A stretch of DNA of 7,348 bases, taken from contig JAHIZC010000045.1 of NCBI GenBank assembly GCA_018814745.1, forward strand, positions 1 through 7,348, read 5' to 3'. This document shows, in pieces, positions 6,930-7,348 of this stretch. The notes under the pieces are model-generated. The model saw only the letters and a list, made by a program, of their open reading frames with translations. It was not told the origin of the DNA and did not search any database. Positions within the stretch are counted from its first letter, which is position 1; every line of letters starts with the position of its first letter. Source of the DNA: Candidatus Omnitrophota bacterium (GTDB lineage Bacteria > Omnitrophota > Gorgyraeia > Gygaellales > Profunditerraquicolaceae). The position numbers were made by a program, and so were the translations under genes.

Positions 6930-7348
6930 ATTTTCTTCTCCTTCGACTCGCTTCGCTCGCTCAGGATGCTTCGATTCGAAGTGTTGAACGAAGTCGAAGC
7001 ACTTTCTAAGATAATTTCTCGATACTTTAAATAACTGAGGAATTGATATAGCCCGGCAAAATAAGCGATAACAAACCCTAAAAAACCATCCTGATATCCT
7101 TTTTTCTTGATATAACTTCTCATAAATCTATCAATCGTCCTCCAGATGAATCTCCCCAACCGCATCGGCTTTTTCTGATCGAACCATTTATAGGCCTCAC
7201 GGGTAGTCTGGTTATTAAGCTTCGACAGGAAATCTTCAAAATTCCTATAAGAGAAATGGATCAGATCTTGAGTAAGATGCCCGCAAGGATCATCCATGAA
7301 TGCACGGGGATGCACGCTTACTTCCTCATAACGAAACTTATCCTTACG
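6926..7348 (-). CDS. Family 2 glycosyltransferase, WaaE-like, C-terminal part (N-terminus beyond right edge)
   Basis: The frame is open from the right edge to TGA at 6926-6928, giving the last 140 residues. A GTG at 7315 could be mistaken for a start, but the homologous sequence continues upstream of it (KFRYEEVSVHPRAF), so the gene is cut by the window. Recognisable features are VHPR (12-15), DLIHFSYRN (28-36), QTTREA (47-52) and the C-terminal amphipathic/hydrophobic block GYQDGFLGFVIAYFAGLYQF (84-103). These are typical of glycosyltransferases annotated as lipopolysaccharide core WaaE/KdtX-like. The GT-A catalytic half with the DxD motif lies outside. The natural end of the family is near residue 110-116. 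The last 20-odd residues, rich in Ser, Glu, Arg and Lys, come from the palindromic repeat at 6941-6999. The stop overlaps the epimerase start. Confidence 0.85.
   Translation of the reverse strand, partial: RKDKFRYEEVSVHPRAFMDDPCGHLTQDLIHFSYRNFEDFLSKLNNQTTREAYKWFDQKKPMRLGRFIWRTIDRFMRSYIKKKGYQDGFLGFVIAYFAGLYQFLSYLKYREIILESASTSFNTSNRSILSERSESKEKKI
6938..6943 (-). promoter_or_regulatory. Shine-Dalgarno site of the epimerase gene, at the repeat boundary
   Basis: The minus strand reads AAGGAG, 8 bases before the ATG at 6927-6929, which decides this start. Its first three bases (AAG) are the end of the palindromic repeat's outer arm, so the repeat contributes half of the site. Confidence 0.75.
6941..6999 (-). 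repeat. Nested palindromic element inside the 3' end of the glycosyltransferase gene
   Basis: The outer arms AGTCGAAG (6992-6999, plus strand) and CTTCGACT (6941-6948) are perfect 8-base inverted repeats. They continue inward as TGAACGA (6985-6991) against TCGCTCA (6957-6963), paired with one G-U wobble in the minus-strand transcript. An 8-base bulge CGCTTCGC (6949-6956) lies on one side only. The centre is a second palindrome, CTTCGA-T-TCGAAG (6969-6981). The whole 59 bases would fold as a long hairpin in RNA. It is read through in frame and encodes a Ser/Glu/Arg/Lys-rich tail ending SERSESK. Only one copy is in the window. It looks like a dispersed palindromic repeat (REP- or RPE-like); mobility is inferred. 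Confidence 0.75.

Noticed and set aside
6926..7315. A complete 129-residue gene starting at GTG 7315
   Set aside because: The frame stays open to the edge and the upstream codons continue the family sequence, so this is the end of a longer glycosyltransferase.

Overview
All eight protein genes in this window lie on the minus strand, so the transcription order runs from high to low coordinates. The sequence is A+T-leaning and dense, with genes overlapping by a few bases. It carries lipopolysaccharide or surface-glycan functions: a WaaE-like glycosyltransferase, a nucleotide-sugar epimerase and a GmhB-type phosphatase. This suggests a diderm bacterium from an uncultured lineage. Omnitrophota is my best guess from the style of the genes, but it is an inference that no single marker here proves.

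Reading in the direction of transcription: (1) the C-terminal 140 residues of a family 2 glycosyltransferase run in from the right edge, ending in a tail encoded by a palindromic repeat (about 6941-6999). (2) A short-chain dehydrogenase/reductase-type epimerase resembling CDP-paratose/tyvelose 2-epimerases follows. (3) Next is a GmhB-like HAD phosphatase with its zinc loop, then (4) a family 28 glycosyltransferase of the MGDG-synthase/UgtP type. (5) A PriA homologue follows whose Walker A, Walker B, motif V and motif VI are all replaced, although its eight zinc cysteines remain. (6) Then comes methionyl-tRNA formyltransferase, fmt. Genes 1 to 5 overlap by 4, 20, 4 and 14 bases, and fmt starts 3 bases after priA, so this looks like one translationally coupled operon. 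Its promoter lies outside the window.

After fmt there is a 64-base gap with a good extended -10 promoter and a strong Shine-Dalgarno site driving (7) gap, an NAD-type glyceraldehyde-3-phosphate dehydrogenase. A hairpin terminator at 341-381 closes gap. (8) Ten bases beyond the terminator stem starts a membrane protein that runs off the left edge and resembles the N-terminus of membrane-fused spermidine-synthase-like proteins.

The first four genes probably build and attach surface or membrane sugars. PriA and Fmt are housekeeping genes at the end of the same transcript, and gap is expressed separately. The two points most worth a second look are the apparently ATPase-dead, shortened PriA and the palindromic repeat that has become the C-terminus of the glycosyltransferase and supplies part of the next gene's ribosome binding site.
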